Positions 23,727 through 34,543 of a stretch of DNA of 64,000 nucleotides are shown here, in pieces. The position numbers were made by a program, and so were the translations under genes. Source of the stretch: Antitrichia curtipendula (taxonomy: Eukaryota; Streptophyta; Bryopsida; Hypnales; Leucodontaceae); NCBI GenBank assembly GCA_951230915.1, contig OX579635.1, positions 39,060,001-39,124,000 on the forward strand. Reading direction: 5' to 3'. Position 1 is the stretch's first letter, and each line of letters begins with the position of its first letter. A model generated the notes under the pieces. It made no database searches. It saw only the letters and a program-made list of their open reading frames with translations, and was not told the DNA's origin.

Positions 23727-24082
23727 CATTAGAAAAAATTTCAGCCTTCAAGAAGGATGCCATAATTTAATTTACGGCACCTCCAGAGTGCAATTACAGA
23801 AAAAAAAAATTTGAATTTTTTTTTTTTAAATTAAAAAAATTCCCAATCTGATGTGACGCTGATGTGGCACCAGAATCGCTGACATGGACCAAATAGGACG
23901 TTGGTGTGGCGCTACGTGGCACCAGAATTGCTGACGTGGGCCAAACAGGACGTTGACGTGGCATCAGAATCGCTGATGTGGACCAAGTAGTAGTGACATG
24001 GCACTCTTTTCTTTTTTTCCACAATTGCACCGCAGGGGTGCAAGACTCGCAGCCTTGTTGAGGGCTGAAATTTTTCCTAATG
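23727..24082. mobile_element. MITE, 'cattagaaaaaatttcagcc' family, with internal tandem repeat
   Basis: The left end cattagaaaaaatttcagcc is matched by the right end, on the other strand cattaggaaaaatttcagcc. Subterminal 'gtgcaatta/gtgcaattg' words are also inverted. Between them 23870-24003 holds about three units of 'gatgtggcaccagaatcgct' plus 'ggaccaaataggacgttg'. A second member lies at 41480-41792. Confidence 0.7.
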
Positions 24083-24464
24083 CACCCACGTCTTTTGCAA
24101 GGCGGCGGGTTAAGAATTTAGGGCGGTGAATTAGGATTTTAGGATATTTTAAATATGAGCGGCTTAGCCTCCAATAGCCTAATTTATATATCCCATATGG
24201 GTTGTTTTACCTCCTATCACCTTTTATGTATATAAAATCTTGTCTTCTCAATGCAAAATGCAAACAATCCATTGGTTTTTGAAGAAAAATGAAGTAGATG
24301 TGACATCATACCATGTCAATATGGGGCCATTTCAAATGGACAATTTAATGTCTTACAAAGAAGGACAACATTCAAACAACTTTTTTCACTAAAATTTTAT
24401 TAGATACACATGTGTTTTCAGTAAAATTTTACTAAAAGTCTTCTAAAAGATCATTTACTTATAT

Positions 24465-24798
24465 GAGCATCACCACTCGTCTTGTAAAATGCAAGCCAAT
24501 TTGCAAGCCAAGGATGATGCGTCGCCCCACCCATACCCTCTTAAGAGGCCATCGCCATCCAATCGGCTACGTCCACATTCACGGATCAAGCCCTTGTTTG
24601 TTGAAAAAGTGAAAAAGGTGCTTGTCTCATGTGGTTTGCAAGCCGCCCTTTGGCTTGCAAAAGAGCCCGGTTTTGCAAGCCATCCACGGCTTTTGGCTTG
24701 GCCTCTTAACAAGTTCATCCATTATGCAAGACGGGTGGAACAGTTTTGCAAGCCGATGGCAACAAGTCATTCATTTTACAAGACGGGTAGGCATGCTC
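24465..24798. mobile_element. MITE with 'ttgcaagcc' repeats, about 335 bp
   Basis: Left end gagcatcaccactcgtcttg and right end (other strand) gagcatgcctacccgtcttg are inverted, both continuing 'taaaatg'. 'ttgcaagcc' or 'ttgcaagcca' recurs in either orientation along it. The 108-codon plus frame across it is a by-product. No exact target duplication was seen. Confidence 0.65.
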
Positions 24799-24879
24799 TA
24801 AGACTATACAACTAGGGTGGAACTTTATACATCCTACACGAACATCTAATCATTTTGTTTGAACTTTATAAAGCAACTA

Positions 24880-25288
24880 AAATCCTAATCCGCTACCCTA
24901 AACCGTAAACTTGTCACCCAGGACCATGTCAGGGCCACGTCATCCCGGGCCCACTTGGAAGCGACAATTTAGCGTCCCGCTATTTCAGTGACTGCGAAGG
25001 CCATCGTTACCGACTCCCAACGATCTTAGTTCGCAATAATTTCCGGTTAGTGGGTTCAACTCAGGTTTTATTTCTAACAAGACACTGTGTTCGCACGATC
25101 TGGACCTCTAAACAAATGGAGGGACTGACCGAGGTTGCTCTGCCTCTAGGGTTTCCTGTCGACGAGAGAATGGAGCCCATGAGGGAGACTCGTTGGGAAC
25201 AATTTGTTCGAAGTCCGTCGGAGTCATGACGACGTCCCTAGAACCCTAGTGCCGATGAGTATGCTCTTGAGCTTGGGAAGCCTGCAAG
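24880..25288 (+). promoter_or_regulatory. Upstream region of the TNL gene, with short uORF
   Basis: Base composition becomes clearly less AT-rich, with CpG and 'ccacgtca' words, unlike the transposon DNA before it. A 37-codon upstream frame (25116-25229, starting MEGLTEVALPLG and ending TGA) precedes the chosen TNL start, and a second short frame overlaps its stop. If the transcript begins before 25116, these could dampen translation, as is known for some plant immune receptors. No convincing TATA box is seen. Confidence 0.4.
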
Positions 25289-28200
25289 ATGGACCTAGAG
25301 CGTCTGCCTTCAAATGCTGCTGAGGTGGAGGCCGATCGCAGGTGAGATATCTGCCAGATGATGCTAAGCTTATACAACTTCAGCCAACTCTGAACCCTTG
25401 AATATTGTCTGTGCTATTTTCAAATCGATAGTACGTGTTGCACGGGTGGTATTTTGATATGCATGGATATCGGCACAGTGAGTACTCACGGAGATCCGTT
25501 ACAGCTACTTCTGAGGCTTAGTAGGAATACTGATGGATTGCGCAACCTCGATCGAGTCCACTTCAAAGCTCAGTGCAGCTGGCTTATTCACTTGTTTCTT
25601 GCTACATCTTGCAGTCTTCCAGAGCTCACGCCCGAGCATACTATATTCTTGTCCCACAGTGGAGCTCAGAAGCCTTTTGTTGAACAGCTATGCAAGGATT
25701 TGGAAGATGGTTGCTATCATCCATTCTTCGACCAGAGGGATGACAGCTTGCCCAAAGGAAAGAAGTTTGCAGAACTCATTTTTGAGGCTGCCAGGAAGTG
25801 CCGTGTAGCAGTCGTGGTTTTGTCAAAGGAATTCCTTTCCTCCAAATGGCCAATGCAGGAATTGGCTGAATTCGTGAATGCTATGGAATCTGACAACCAA
25901 AAGCTGAGCTTGCTGCCCCTTTTCTTTAAATTATCTCTCTCTGAGCTCAGCAATGAATCCATCTCGAACACCTGGATGTTGAAATGGACTGAGCTGGCTG
26001 AACAAGATCCTACTAGAGTGGACAAAGATTGTTTACAGAAGTGGGGAAAGGCTGTTCAAAAGCTTCGCGGGGTAAACGGACTCAATTTTGCTAAATATGG
26101 AGGCTCGGAGGTGAAGTACAGGGAGGCTGTTGTGAAAACCATCTTCCAGCTTGTCCGTCCGGAGGTGCTGTATAACAATTCCGATGTGCAGGGTTGTGAC
26201 CGAATGTGTAAAGTAAGTACAAGCTATCAGCCAGTCATGCCCAGTCCTACTGAAGCTGAAACGTTTGTTGTAAGACACGTGCTGCTTTCATAGCTGATTT
26301 TACATTTCCTTGTAGATTTTGTCGAAGAGGTTCGTTGAGCACCCCCCCTCAAGTGGCAAACAACCACAAATGCTGGGCCTGTACGGGATGGGCGGACTGG
26401 GAAAGAGCACAATGTGCAAAGCTTTATGCAACCACTTTCAGGAAGAGTTTTGTGGACGGGTTCGCCATGTGGAACTGGGAAGCGAGGACCCCCTTATCTT
26501 GCAGAAGCGAGTGTTAAAGATGCTATCAGTAAATGATGAAAGGCTGCGGAGTATTATAGACCCTTCGCAGGTAATGTGAAAGTTTGCCCCCTACCATACA
26601 TGATTTGCTTCTTAATTTGACATTTAGTCCATTGAGGTATACCTTGTATAACTCCTGAAAGTTGAATCTTCCTTGCTTATTATCGCAGGGTCGGGAAGTC
26701 CTAAAAGAGCAGATGAGACGTTATCCGGTATTTTTGGCCATTGACAACGTTGGCGACAGCGACGAGAGTCGAACTGAAGCACGTGCATTTCTTCGTGCCA
26801 ACTTCAACCCAAGCAGCAAGGTCATGGTCGTCTCCAGGAGTAAGCACGTGGTTGAGGCGTTACTCGACGACCCAGAATATTGTGAGCCATTACCAGATTT
26901 GATGATGGAGGAAGCCGCAGCCACCTTCCTGAGCAAAGCCGCTCCCAAGAAGAAATTCTCTTCACTTGATTTAGAGGAGAGGAGAATTGTGGATGTTTGT
27001 CTCAAAGAATGTCGATTCTCTCCGGATGGGGATCCAAATGCAGACGTGAAGAAATATGGACAGTACCATCCTCTGGCGCTGAGAGCCTTGGGAGTTTACT
27101 TTCACGACATCAGCAGTACAAACTTGTCATTTTGGAAGAGGCGTCTCGACGAATTTGACAAGCTGAAACGCTCTCGGGATTGTCCACGCATTTTCCACAT
27201 CCTGGGGTCGCAGTTCAGCACTTTCGACGAAACAAAGAAGCTTATGTTTCTGGATGTGGCTCTATATGCACGTGGTTATTTCGGATTGTTTAAGCTCAAA
27301 TCGTTCGAGCAATGGGTTAAGTGGCTGGCAGCTTTACACAACGACAATTCTACAGTTGTTGAGGATACGGTAAGTGAAGACTTTGTCGCGGAAGCGGTTG
27401 TGCTCTTCGAGAATATATTCAAGTCCATCTTGTTCCTTGCGGTTGTAATGAATAGATCTGTGAATCTATACTGTGTTGTGCAGTTGGGCGATTTGCAGCG
27501 GAATGCCATGATCAATGTGGGAGAGTCGGCAGTCACCACACACGACCTCTACAAGGAATATGCAGAATGGTATGTTTCAAAGAATGCAGACCGAAAGCAG
27601 CGGTGGTGTGTTTACCAGGAACATGCTGAGAACTTACCACATGAACTGGCGAGCAGCTGCGCTTCCGGTGGCTGCTGGCCAGACTTGAGGAGAATATCGA
27701 TAGAAGGGAATTTGAAAAGGTTTTCATTGAAGAAAGTTCAAGAGTGGCGAAACATTGTTGTGCTACAACTGTACTCCTGTGGCGAGATCACTACACTTGA
27801 TCTTCATGGATTCAGCTGTCTTTGCCATTTGGAATTGGAGGGCCTTAAGAAATTGGAGACTCTCATCTTTTCAGTAGACGATGAAGAAGACGATTGTCCC
27901 TTCGAGCTGCAGTTTGTGTATTTCAAGAAACTCAATGCTTTGAAACATTTACCAAGTTTCAGTCCGTGTACGTCATTGAAGATGTTCATCATGCGAGACT
28001 GTCCTGCGTTGACAGAGCCTCTGACCAGTCTCGAATCATGCTCGAATCTTGATACCTTTGAGATGGATTGGTACCCAGGTAGGTCATGCGCGCCGAATCT
28101 GAGCAGCATGACATCGTTGAATAATCTTTCCATTGTGAATACGCAGAGTCTAGTCGCTGTATCCCCCATCAACGAATTAGCGGGACTCGGCAACTTGACC

Positions 28201-28656
28201 AATCTGCGGTTCCTTAATCTGTCGTGTCTCCCTATCGAGAGATTACCAGGATTGGAGCGTCTGTCTAACCTGCGTCTTATCAGCTTGGAGCACTGTGAGC
28301 GTCTCACTGAGTTGCCGGACTTGAGTGGTCTAGCCCAAGTTGAGGTGCTGAATGTATCGTGGACTGGTGTGCGAGAACTTCGTGGGGTGGACCGCATGTC
28401 GAAACTGCGAAATCTGGATTGCAGATGGTGCAAGAAATTGGGGGAGCTGCCGGATTTGCATTGTTTGTCCGACTTGAGAACTGTGATCACCCGAGGATGT
28501 TGTCAGCTGTCGAAGCATCCCAAAGTGCCGAAGCATCCTTGTTTCCATGATAAAGACAAGTTGGTAAGTGCAGATTCGAAGAAAAAGAGTACGACGTCAT
28601 CGCAAGAGGACTTTGAGCCACGGTTTGATCTCTTAGAATCAGATTACAAAGACTAG
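25289..28656 (+). CDS. TIR-NBS-LRR (TNL) intracellular immune receptor
   Basis: Predicted exons are 25289-25341, 25615-26212, 26316-26570 and 26689-28656, about 957 residues. All junctions are GT-AG and in phase; exons 2-4 join in phase 0. The start (MDLERLPSNAAEV) is the weakest point and was chosen because its donor phase fits the acceptor just before the TIR. The TIR domain (about residues 26-150) has TIFLSHSGAQKPF, FFDQRDDSLPKG and SKWPMQEL; Glu100 in that last motif matches the NADase glutamate. NB-ARC: P-loop GMGGLGKST (241-249), kinase-2 FLAIDN (about 317-322), VMVVSRS, HPLALRALG (429-437), and THD (about 586-588) where most receptors have MHD. LRRs run from about residue 635 to 925 with LxxLxxLxL spacing. 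TNLs sense effectors in the cytoplasm or nucleus and signal through TIR-made nucleotides; that is family knowledge. A 114-nt segment in exon 4 may be an intron. A strong donor also lies at 28564, so the C-terminus may extend. Confidence 0.85.
27370..27483 (+). other. Probable in-frame intron (exitron-like) in the TNL gene
   Basis: It begins GTAAGTGAAG and ends ctgtgttgtgcag, is 114 nt (38 codons), in phase 0, and has no stop. Read through, it adds a hydrophobic 38-residue stretch in the ARC2/winged-helix part. Removed, VVEDT joins LGDLQRNAMINV and gives the usual helix before the THD motif. I therefore think it is spliced out in at least some transcripts, giving about 919 residues. Confidence 0.6.
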
Positions 28657-29459
28657 AGTTCACGATGCACATAGTTGATTCAACCAAGGCTAGAATAGAT
28701 TTCCAACCAAAGCTTAGAATGTTTTTTTATTCTCCTTTTAAAGGTTGGAACGTAACTAATAAGATCTTGGTCAACACATGTCCCAAAGTGGACGGGAAGT
28801 AGTCAGCAGGGTAGTAGTTATTGAATGATTAGAATTGGCAGAGTGTAGACATTGGCTATGGGTTTGGAGCACTTTTTGGCTCCCAAAATTCATTGTAATT
28901 TCAATTTTGGGAATAAAACTATGAAAAAATTTGCATTCCCTATAATATTTTCTTATCTTTCTACACGGAAAAAATTTGCATCACCTCATATTGTTCATAA
29001 TGTATTGGCAAAGAATTGCTTAAGTGATCAACTTTGGGTAGTTCAACCTTAAGGTTGTTTGAATGAAAACATTTCAAATCCATACTCAGTTTGTACGCCA
29101 CTGTAATAAGCCCCGGTATTTCTCAAGCTTATATTATTTTGCTAGAGATAAAGGGTCGAAGACGTAGTAAGTGCACAAATGGTTTAAAACTTTTCCCTCA
29201 GTCCAAAATGATTTTAATTTTGAATGTCATTTTTATGTGAGGTTGTTTTAAGTAGGTCATATATAGACTTCTTTGTGACAAGCAATTTTATTTAGGTTCC
29301 AATGAACACAAGCAATGTTCTTCATTGATTCTAGTGAATAAAATTTGGAACCTTTCTTAATTATATATTTCACAATATGATCAATGAAATTGGCATAAAA
29401 AATTCTCAACCAAGTTGTGGACAATCATTTTGGGACAGAGGGAGTGACTACAAAAAAAA
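28657..29459. other. 3' flank of the TNL gene and AT-rich spacer
   Basis: Possible polyadenylation signals 'aataaaac' near 28912 and 'aataaaatt' near 29337 lie here. No further gene is seen. Confidence 0.35.
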
Positions 29460-29760
29460 GGGAAGCTTTATAAAATAAAGTGAACCTGCTTCTCGCCTAA
29501 GTCCTGTGCCGTACCTTTGTGTGCGATCGACCCAGTCCATCAATCAGTGTCCGGCAAGTCCAGTGGCGCACCTCATTCACAGACTCCTCACTTGTCCACA
29601 GCAGCTGTGATAAGCTCGGCATGTGTAGCTAAATCCATTTGCAGAGACATTGACATTTGTCCAATTTCCATATTGGAATTCTTCTGTGAAAGTCAGGATC
29701 GCGCGCTGCTTTGAATTGTGGCCTCCTTAAGCTATGTTTTTGAATGAAGTTATAGCTAGC
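29460..29760 (+). other. Low-AT island, possible old exon
   Basis: Base composition is gene-like and a 65-codon frame without an ATG start runs at 29517-29714. It contains SGAPHSQTPHLSTAAVISS and ICRDIDICPISILEFFCE. I do not recognise it. It may be an exon or a fragment of coding DNA. Confidence 0.25.
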
Positions 29761-29999
29761 GCGGTCGGCGCCTTATAGTTAGGACTTGATTTTCATTTGA
29801 ACACTCGCATCGGGGGAGATGTTTGATTTCTTCAACACTTTGATGTAAGCTTCATCCGTATCAACATCCGCACCGCAGTGATAGCTTGATGGAAATCGTA
29901 GCTAGGAACCAATCAATTAATTGAATCACCAGTCCATTGCCGGCCACATGAGAAATCCAAAATGTCTGCAGATGATCTATGGCATAATTATTTAGAATA

Positions 30000-30296
30000 A
30001 AGGATATTTCGTTAAAATGGCGGTATTCCACAAGCTTGGCACTTAGTGCAACAATTGAATCGTTGTTGTTCTTGTTTACTTTTTTATCTCTCTTGGCAAG
30101 ATTTCAGCAATGCCCTTCACTGTTGGGGCTTTTTATTCAGCAAAAAAATCAACACGTTGCAGAGCTCCTGCTGGGCTGTCTCAACGAGCTTAGATTCAGT
30201 CCGGTCTCTTCTCCTGGAGGTACTTTGGTGCTTTTCTTCCAGTGAAAGGAGGTTGACGAGCTTGGGAATTGAGATGAACTAGGATAGGTGCTCGTC
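30000..30296 (+). repeat. Copy 1 of the duplicated flanking block (broken)
   Basis: Homologous to 55190-55530 and to the minus strand of 32935-33260 (shared 'ggcaagatttcagcaatgcc', 'gttggggctttt', 'acgttgcagagctc', 'aaaggaggttgac'). In the frame that is open in the other two copies this one has several stops. It is not next to a membrane-protein gene, and its order relative to the leader fragment at 30716 is reversed, so the module was rearranged. Confidence 0.6.
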
Positions 30297-30715
30297 GGAC
30301 CACGATGGGAGGCCGTGAACCCGCTATAACTGCAAAAGTGAAAGCCTTTGGCACTGTTGAAGTTGATTTGTAGCCCCTGCTCAGCCTGCTGACGACTTAT
30401 AGATTTCTGACAAATTTTCGTCCGAATCTTACCTCATTTGGGTAGTCGCTACCATTCCATTACACTAGAAAAGATTGCTACCCATGATTGCATTGATGCT
30501 CACAGTGAAGAGGCAATTGAGGAAGTATGGAAGGACATTCTTTGAAAGCCATGGTCCCCACTGTTCCTTCGAATGGAAATCATGCCGACTATCAGATGGT
30601 TTGGCACGGAGTTGTAGATTATGGCCGTGTGGCCTGGTCGCGTAGCCAGTTACAATTCTCTATTAATGCAACGAGCTTTGCCGGATTGTTCCGAAATAAA
30701 ATGAAATGAATTCCG
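30297..30715. other. Spacer with dispersed repeat similarity
   Basis: The stretch around 30330-30480 ('cctttggcactgttgaagtt', 'agatttctgacaaatttt') is related to 35190-35290 and 40205-40320, an undefined dispersed repeat. No gene is seen. Confidence 0.35.
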
Positions 30716-30910
30716 ACTAACGATTTTGTACAGTACTGAAGTGCAGGTTGTCTATTCTGAGTGCTGATAATGTCCACTTTTGGCCGTTAGACTAGTGATC
30801 AGGCAAGATTTTAATCTCTACCACCGCTCTTGTGCGCTTAACCCTTAATCGGGCTGCTGACCGTGGAAATCATCCTTTCGGTACTTGTGACATCATCTAC
30901 TTTTAAGAAA
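30716..30910. repeat. Leader fragment of the membrane-protein module
   Basis: 'gttgtctattctgagtgctg' followed by 'aatgtccactt' matches 55030-55083, 37845-37900 and, inverted, 33374-33410. From 30838, 'ttaacccttaatcgg...accgtggaaatcat' matches the sequence just right of the TTAA element ending at 56889. Confidence 0.6.
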
Positions 30911-31092
30911 ACAAATAAACTCACTGGAGGTCAAACTAATGCACAAAGAAATGTACATGAGAGGAGTGTCAACTTCATGCGGATCAGAGAATGCTAAAAA
31001 AATCACAAGAAAATGCCTTGAGAGAAATGAAAAACTTGAAACTCAAGTGAAGACTGATCCTGTAACAATCAGAACATGATGTCAACTCTAAC

Positions 31093-31332
31093 TCACCCTT
31101 TTGGCAAAGCTGGCACAAGAATGAAGAGGATGAGTGGATTCGGAATCTTGCACTGGTCATCGCCATCTTCCTCATCTTCTACAAGAAACTCGTGTAGGCA
31201 GTACTCGACTTGCGCTTGATCTTTGACCCTCAGGGAATTTGAACAGTAAACTGTGATGGCTACAACATCTCTACAAAGTTCAGCTTTGAAAGCTCCCGCT
31301 ACTGCCTCACAGTTCTCCTGAGATTGCTGCAT
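31093..31332 (-). other. Minus-strand frame, uncertain exon
   Basis: From ATG at 31332 a frame of about 79 codons reads QQSQENCEAVAGAFKAELCR and FLVEDEEDGDDQCKIPNPLI. Composition is protein-like and lies in less AT-rich DNA, but I recognise no family and see no supporting splice structure. The region from 31340 to 31935 shows no other feature. Confidence 0.25.
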
Positions 31333-31935
31333 TTCCAAGGTCGCGCCGCCTTGTAGTAGTGCCGTGATGGGAGGGTCCAGGCCAAGCTGTGAAGAATATT
31401 CCTATGCAGTGTTGCCTGAAATTACACAACAGCAATCACTTAAGCCAGGAATACCATGAGAAATAATAATGCGTATTGGAATGCCTAATCTAGAAATAGA
31501 CATGGCGACAACAACCATAGACGTTGCTTCACAAACAGATATTTTCACTCCGGCTTAAATAAACAATTTGCTTTACTTACGGAGTTTGCGTCATTTGTTC
31601 CAATCCCCATGTTGAAGTGATGGCGGTCACATAAGCTTCATCCGTCGAAACAAAATTTCCTCTCTACAAAGAATATCAGGGAAAATTTACAACATCAAAG
31701 TGTAGGAACAAGTCAAGCATCAAACAATAACGTGGCTACGGTCATCCTCACTCACACAACAGAGAAGGCCATCATTCACGTCTACTTTCCCTTGTTCTTA
31801 AACGCGCTTCTCGTGAAATAATGTGTTTCTTCAAGCACACACACATCATGTTAAGGCAGTCCCGCCAAACAAGAATGTTGGAGTTTTTTCTACAGTGCGC
31901 AAACGTTCTCCAAACGAGGAAAGATATGCGAGGCC

Positions 31936-32886
31936 TTAACTCCTAAACGACCAACGTCAATTTTTCTGTCAAAAAACACTCAAAACTGTCATTTCTGTTG
32001 CATTCATCCAAGAAAAAAAATAAAATAAAAAATAAATTAATTAATATATATATATATATATATGTATTTAGAATCTAATCGTAGGATCTTATACTTTACT
32101 TGTCTAAGATCATGTGGTAAAAATTTCATGGAGTTTGACCATATAGATTGGAAGATATTATCATTCAAAGTTGAAAAAAAAAAAACTTTGAACACTAGTA
32201 TGCAATTTCAGATGACTTTGACCCCCCTTTCTGGAATTTTTTTGTACTATGGACTTTGAATTTTTTTTTTTAAATGTATTGAAGAATTGAGTTGAAAGCC
32301 TAAGAAAAAAATTTCAAAAGAAAAATGTTTGTTTTTCATTCTTTAAAAAATTGTCAAGTAGAAGTAAATCCAAGATTGAAAGAAAAACTAAATCATTAAT
32401 AGCTTTAAGATGGAATTGAAACACAATAATCCCAATGGTGAGATGTTTTAGCAATAAAACTTAACCTTGTCAAAAAAAGAAATTGAAAAATTTGAAAAAT
32501 TGCATTCAGAAATGAATCCTATAAGTTAATTTTTCAAGAAGATGCCTAGAGTGCCCAAAAAACAAGATTGTTCATAACTTTCACATCACTAATCCAAATG
32601 GAAATAATCAAAGCTTCAGATGTAAACAAAAATATGACCTATAAGGAAAGAAAATTTAAAAATATAATTTCATGTTTTTTCCGGTGAAGTGAAAATTATG
32701 TTTCAGATGGCATAACTTTTGCCTTTGATCACCGATTGAAATAAATATAATATTCCCATGAAGCTAAGAAGTTTGTCCATCTTATGAGAAAGTTTCAATA
32801 AGTTTCATTAAAAAATTGAGATCATAGGAACCTGCCCAAAATCAAATTTGTCCCCCAAGGGAACAATGGTCCTTTAGGGGTTTTAA
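31936..32886. mobile_element. TTAA-type (piggyBac-like) element, about 950 bp
   Basis: Starts TTAACTCCTAAACGACC and ends ggtcctttagggg followed by ttTTAA. Interior shares 'atcgtaggatcttatacttt', 'aagatgcctagagtgccc' and 'ttcataactttcacatc' with the other members. It contains a TA dinucleotide run (32044-32063). No coding capacity. Confidence 0.75.
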
Positions 32887-32934
32887 GAAGAATTGGTCTT
32901 TCCGTAAATGAGAGGGCCTCCCTTCTTGGTCCGA

Positions 32935-33260
32935 CGAGTAGCTATCCTAGTTCATCTCAATTCCCCAGCTCGTCAACCTCCTTTCATTGGAGGAAAAGCA
33001 CCAAAGTACCTCCAGGAGAAGAGACCGGACTGAATCTGAGCTCGTTGAGAGACCCCAGCAAGAGCTCTGCAACGTGTTGATTTGCTAGAGTGAAAAGCCC
33101 CAACAGTGAAGGGCATTGCTGAAATCTTGCCAAGAGAGAACAAAAAGTAAACAAGAACAACGATTCCATTGTTGCAGTCGAGACATTCCGAAACCTGACT
33201 GGGTCCTCGCTTGGGTTTTGGTGAACTGAAGCTCATTCTCAGGTAATCCTCAAACCCCAC
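32935..33260 (-). repeat. Copy 2 of the duplicated flanking block, 95-codon frame
   Basis: On the minus strand a frame reads GPSQVSECLDCNNGIVVLVY, GKISAMPFTVGAF and STRCRALAGVSQ. The 55190-55530 copy keeps the same frame over most of its length with scattered substitutions. It is divergent to the membrane-protein gene at 33974. It could be a small protein gene or a non-coding leader; two copies are too few to decide. Confidence 0.4.
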
Positions 33261-33973
33261 TCTCTACGAAGTTGCACGTCTTGATCCCAGGAAACAATAA
33301 TTACTTCTCCCACAACTGATTGTTGATAGATTGTTGATTGTTGATTTGGTTCCTGCTCACAAGTCCAACTGAAAGTGGACATCTTCAGCACTCAGAATAG
33401 ACAATCTACAGTGCAGTCCAGTGTCCGGGAAGAACCGACGGCTAGTTCAAAGTTAGTCGGTGGAATTGGGAAAAAAACTGGTTGCAAATTGAAAACATCG
33501 GCAAAAAAACCCGGTGAAAATGTCTATAAATCTTTTATTTTGAATGGAAAAAAGAAAAAATAACCAGACTCGGTACTTGAAAAACCGGTTCAGTATGGAA
33601 ATTGGAGGAAATTAGCCGGTAAAACTAAAAAAACTTCCCGAACACTGGTGCAGTCAGTCGGCATCTCCATTTCAGGAACGTGTCAACCATGGCCTTCTCC
33701 TTACTTTCACAACTTCTTCACTCCCCTCTTCCCCTTGAGCATCGCGTACTTTCACAATCCTCTCCTCGTGTATCTCCGATCAGGGGTAGTAATTGGAGCT
33801 AGCGCTTGCGATCTTATCCCACTTCAAGGCTTCACTCTTCATTTCTTTCATGCAGGTGTTAGTTAGGGCTGGAGTTATTCTTCTCCTCATTTCTGAGTAC
33901 AATTGTCGGCAGGGAAGAACTTGAAGACAGACCAGCAGTACTGGATTAGGGTTTCCTGCAGCACTGTGCGTCA
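33261..33973. promoter_or_regulatory. Divergent leader/promoter region of the membrane-protein gene
   Basis: Conserved with 37476-37920 and 54718-55189: 'gaatagacaatctaca', 'ctttcacaatcctctcctcg', 'gtagcaa'/'ttgatctta'-like words and 'ttgtcggcagggaagaac' just before the start codon. The conservation of untranslated DNA across three copies suggests whole-gene duplication. A possible leader-intron donor 'gcaggtgttag' is at 33854. A hAT MITE (33419-33647) has landed in this copy only. Confidence 0.5.
33419..33647. mobile_element. hAT-type MITE, 229 bp, proven by paralogous empty site
   Basis: Ends CAGTGTCCGGGAAG and, on the other strand, CAGTGTTCGGGAAG. The octamer GTGCAGTC flanks it exactly (33411-33418, 33648-33655). 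The 55-kb paralog reads straight through with one octamer-like site ('gtacagctagtcgg'). This is a clean hAT insertion, younger than the duplication of the module. Confidence 0.85.
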
Positions 33974-34543
33974 ATGGCCATGAATTGCTGCCCCAAGGAG
34001 TATGCCGAGGTGTGTGAGATTCTTGTGTGCGTGGACGCTCCTCCCCCGCTCAATCCCGGCCTCTACCAGCGTCTTCGCTTTGGCCTTCTAGCGAGCCCGT
34101 GGCTGCCAAGCCCGCTGGGAATTTGCATGTGGAGTGCGCTCCATGTGATGCTCCTCATCGTCGGTGGACCAGTATTGTGGGTGCTCTGCTTGTTGATTGT
34201 TTTCCTCTGGTACTCGGTGATTTTGTTTGTTTACTTCGAATTTTCATTGTTTATTCTTTATGTGGTGTACGGTTTGATTGCGGTGCCAGTGGATTTGGTC
34301 CTCCTCCTTGTTCAATCGATTAGGTTTTGTTGGTCGTTCCCTCCGCTCGACAATTGGTGCTTCACAGTCAAATTTTGGAAGGATTTCAAGTATCAGACGA
34401 CGCATTTGTTTTCAGAATATGTCCCGATCGGAGTGCCGTGTATGAGTGGTAGCTGGTATGGAGAGACCAAGCACCGGACGTTTGAAACCTGGGCACGTTG
34501 GTGTGGAGAGGTGGTGCACACGCACGACGCCATTGCCCTTTGA
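33974..34543 (+). CDS. Unrecognised multi-pass membrane protein, copy A
   Basis: 189 residues from an ATG in good context (gcgtcaATGGCC). The N-terminus is Cys-rich (MNCCPKEYAEVCEILVCVDA), followed by a basic stretch (YQRLRFGLL), then a hydrophobic core at about residues 52-122 that could form three membrane spans, and a conserved soluble tail PIGVPCM...ETWARWCGEVVH...HDAIAL. There are no introns. The copy at 36873-37475 keeps the same layout, start context and tail, and mismatches do not break the frame, so selection on the protein is plausible. I do not know the family; the Cys and Trp-rich tail has no motif that I can name. The downstream 3' flank to about 34770 is also shared with the paralogs. 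Confidence 0.65.
   Translation: MAMNCCPKEYAEVCEILVCVDAPPPLNPGLYQRLRFGLLASPWLPSPLGICMWSALHVMLLIVGGPVLWVLCLLIVFLWYSVILFVYFEFSLFILYVVYGLIAVPVDLVLLLVQSIRFCWSFPPLDNWCFTVKFWKDFKYQTTHLFSEYVPIGVPCMSGSWYGETKHRTFETWARWCGEVVHTHDAIAL

Noticed and set aside
27804..28490. 228-codon open frame on the minus strand
   Set aside because: It lies antisense to the LRR-coding exon of the TNL; its Arg/Ser-rich composition is what antisense of LRR codons gives.
33375..33563. 62-codon plus-strand frame upstream of copy A
   Set aside because: It crosses the boundary of the 229-bp hAT MITE and is absent from the paralogs.
34027..34323. 98-codon plus-strand frame
   Set aside because: Out of register within the membrane-protein gene copy A, whose own frame is conserved in copies B and C.
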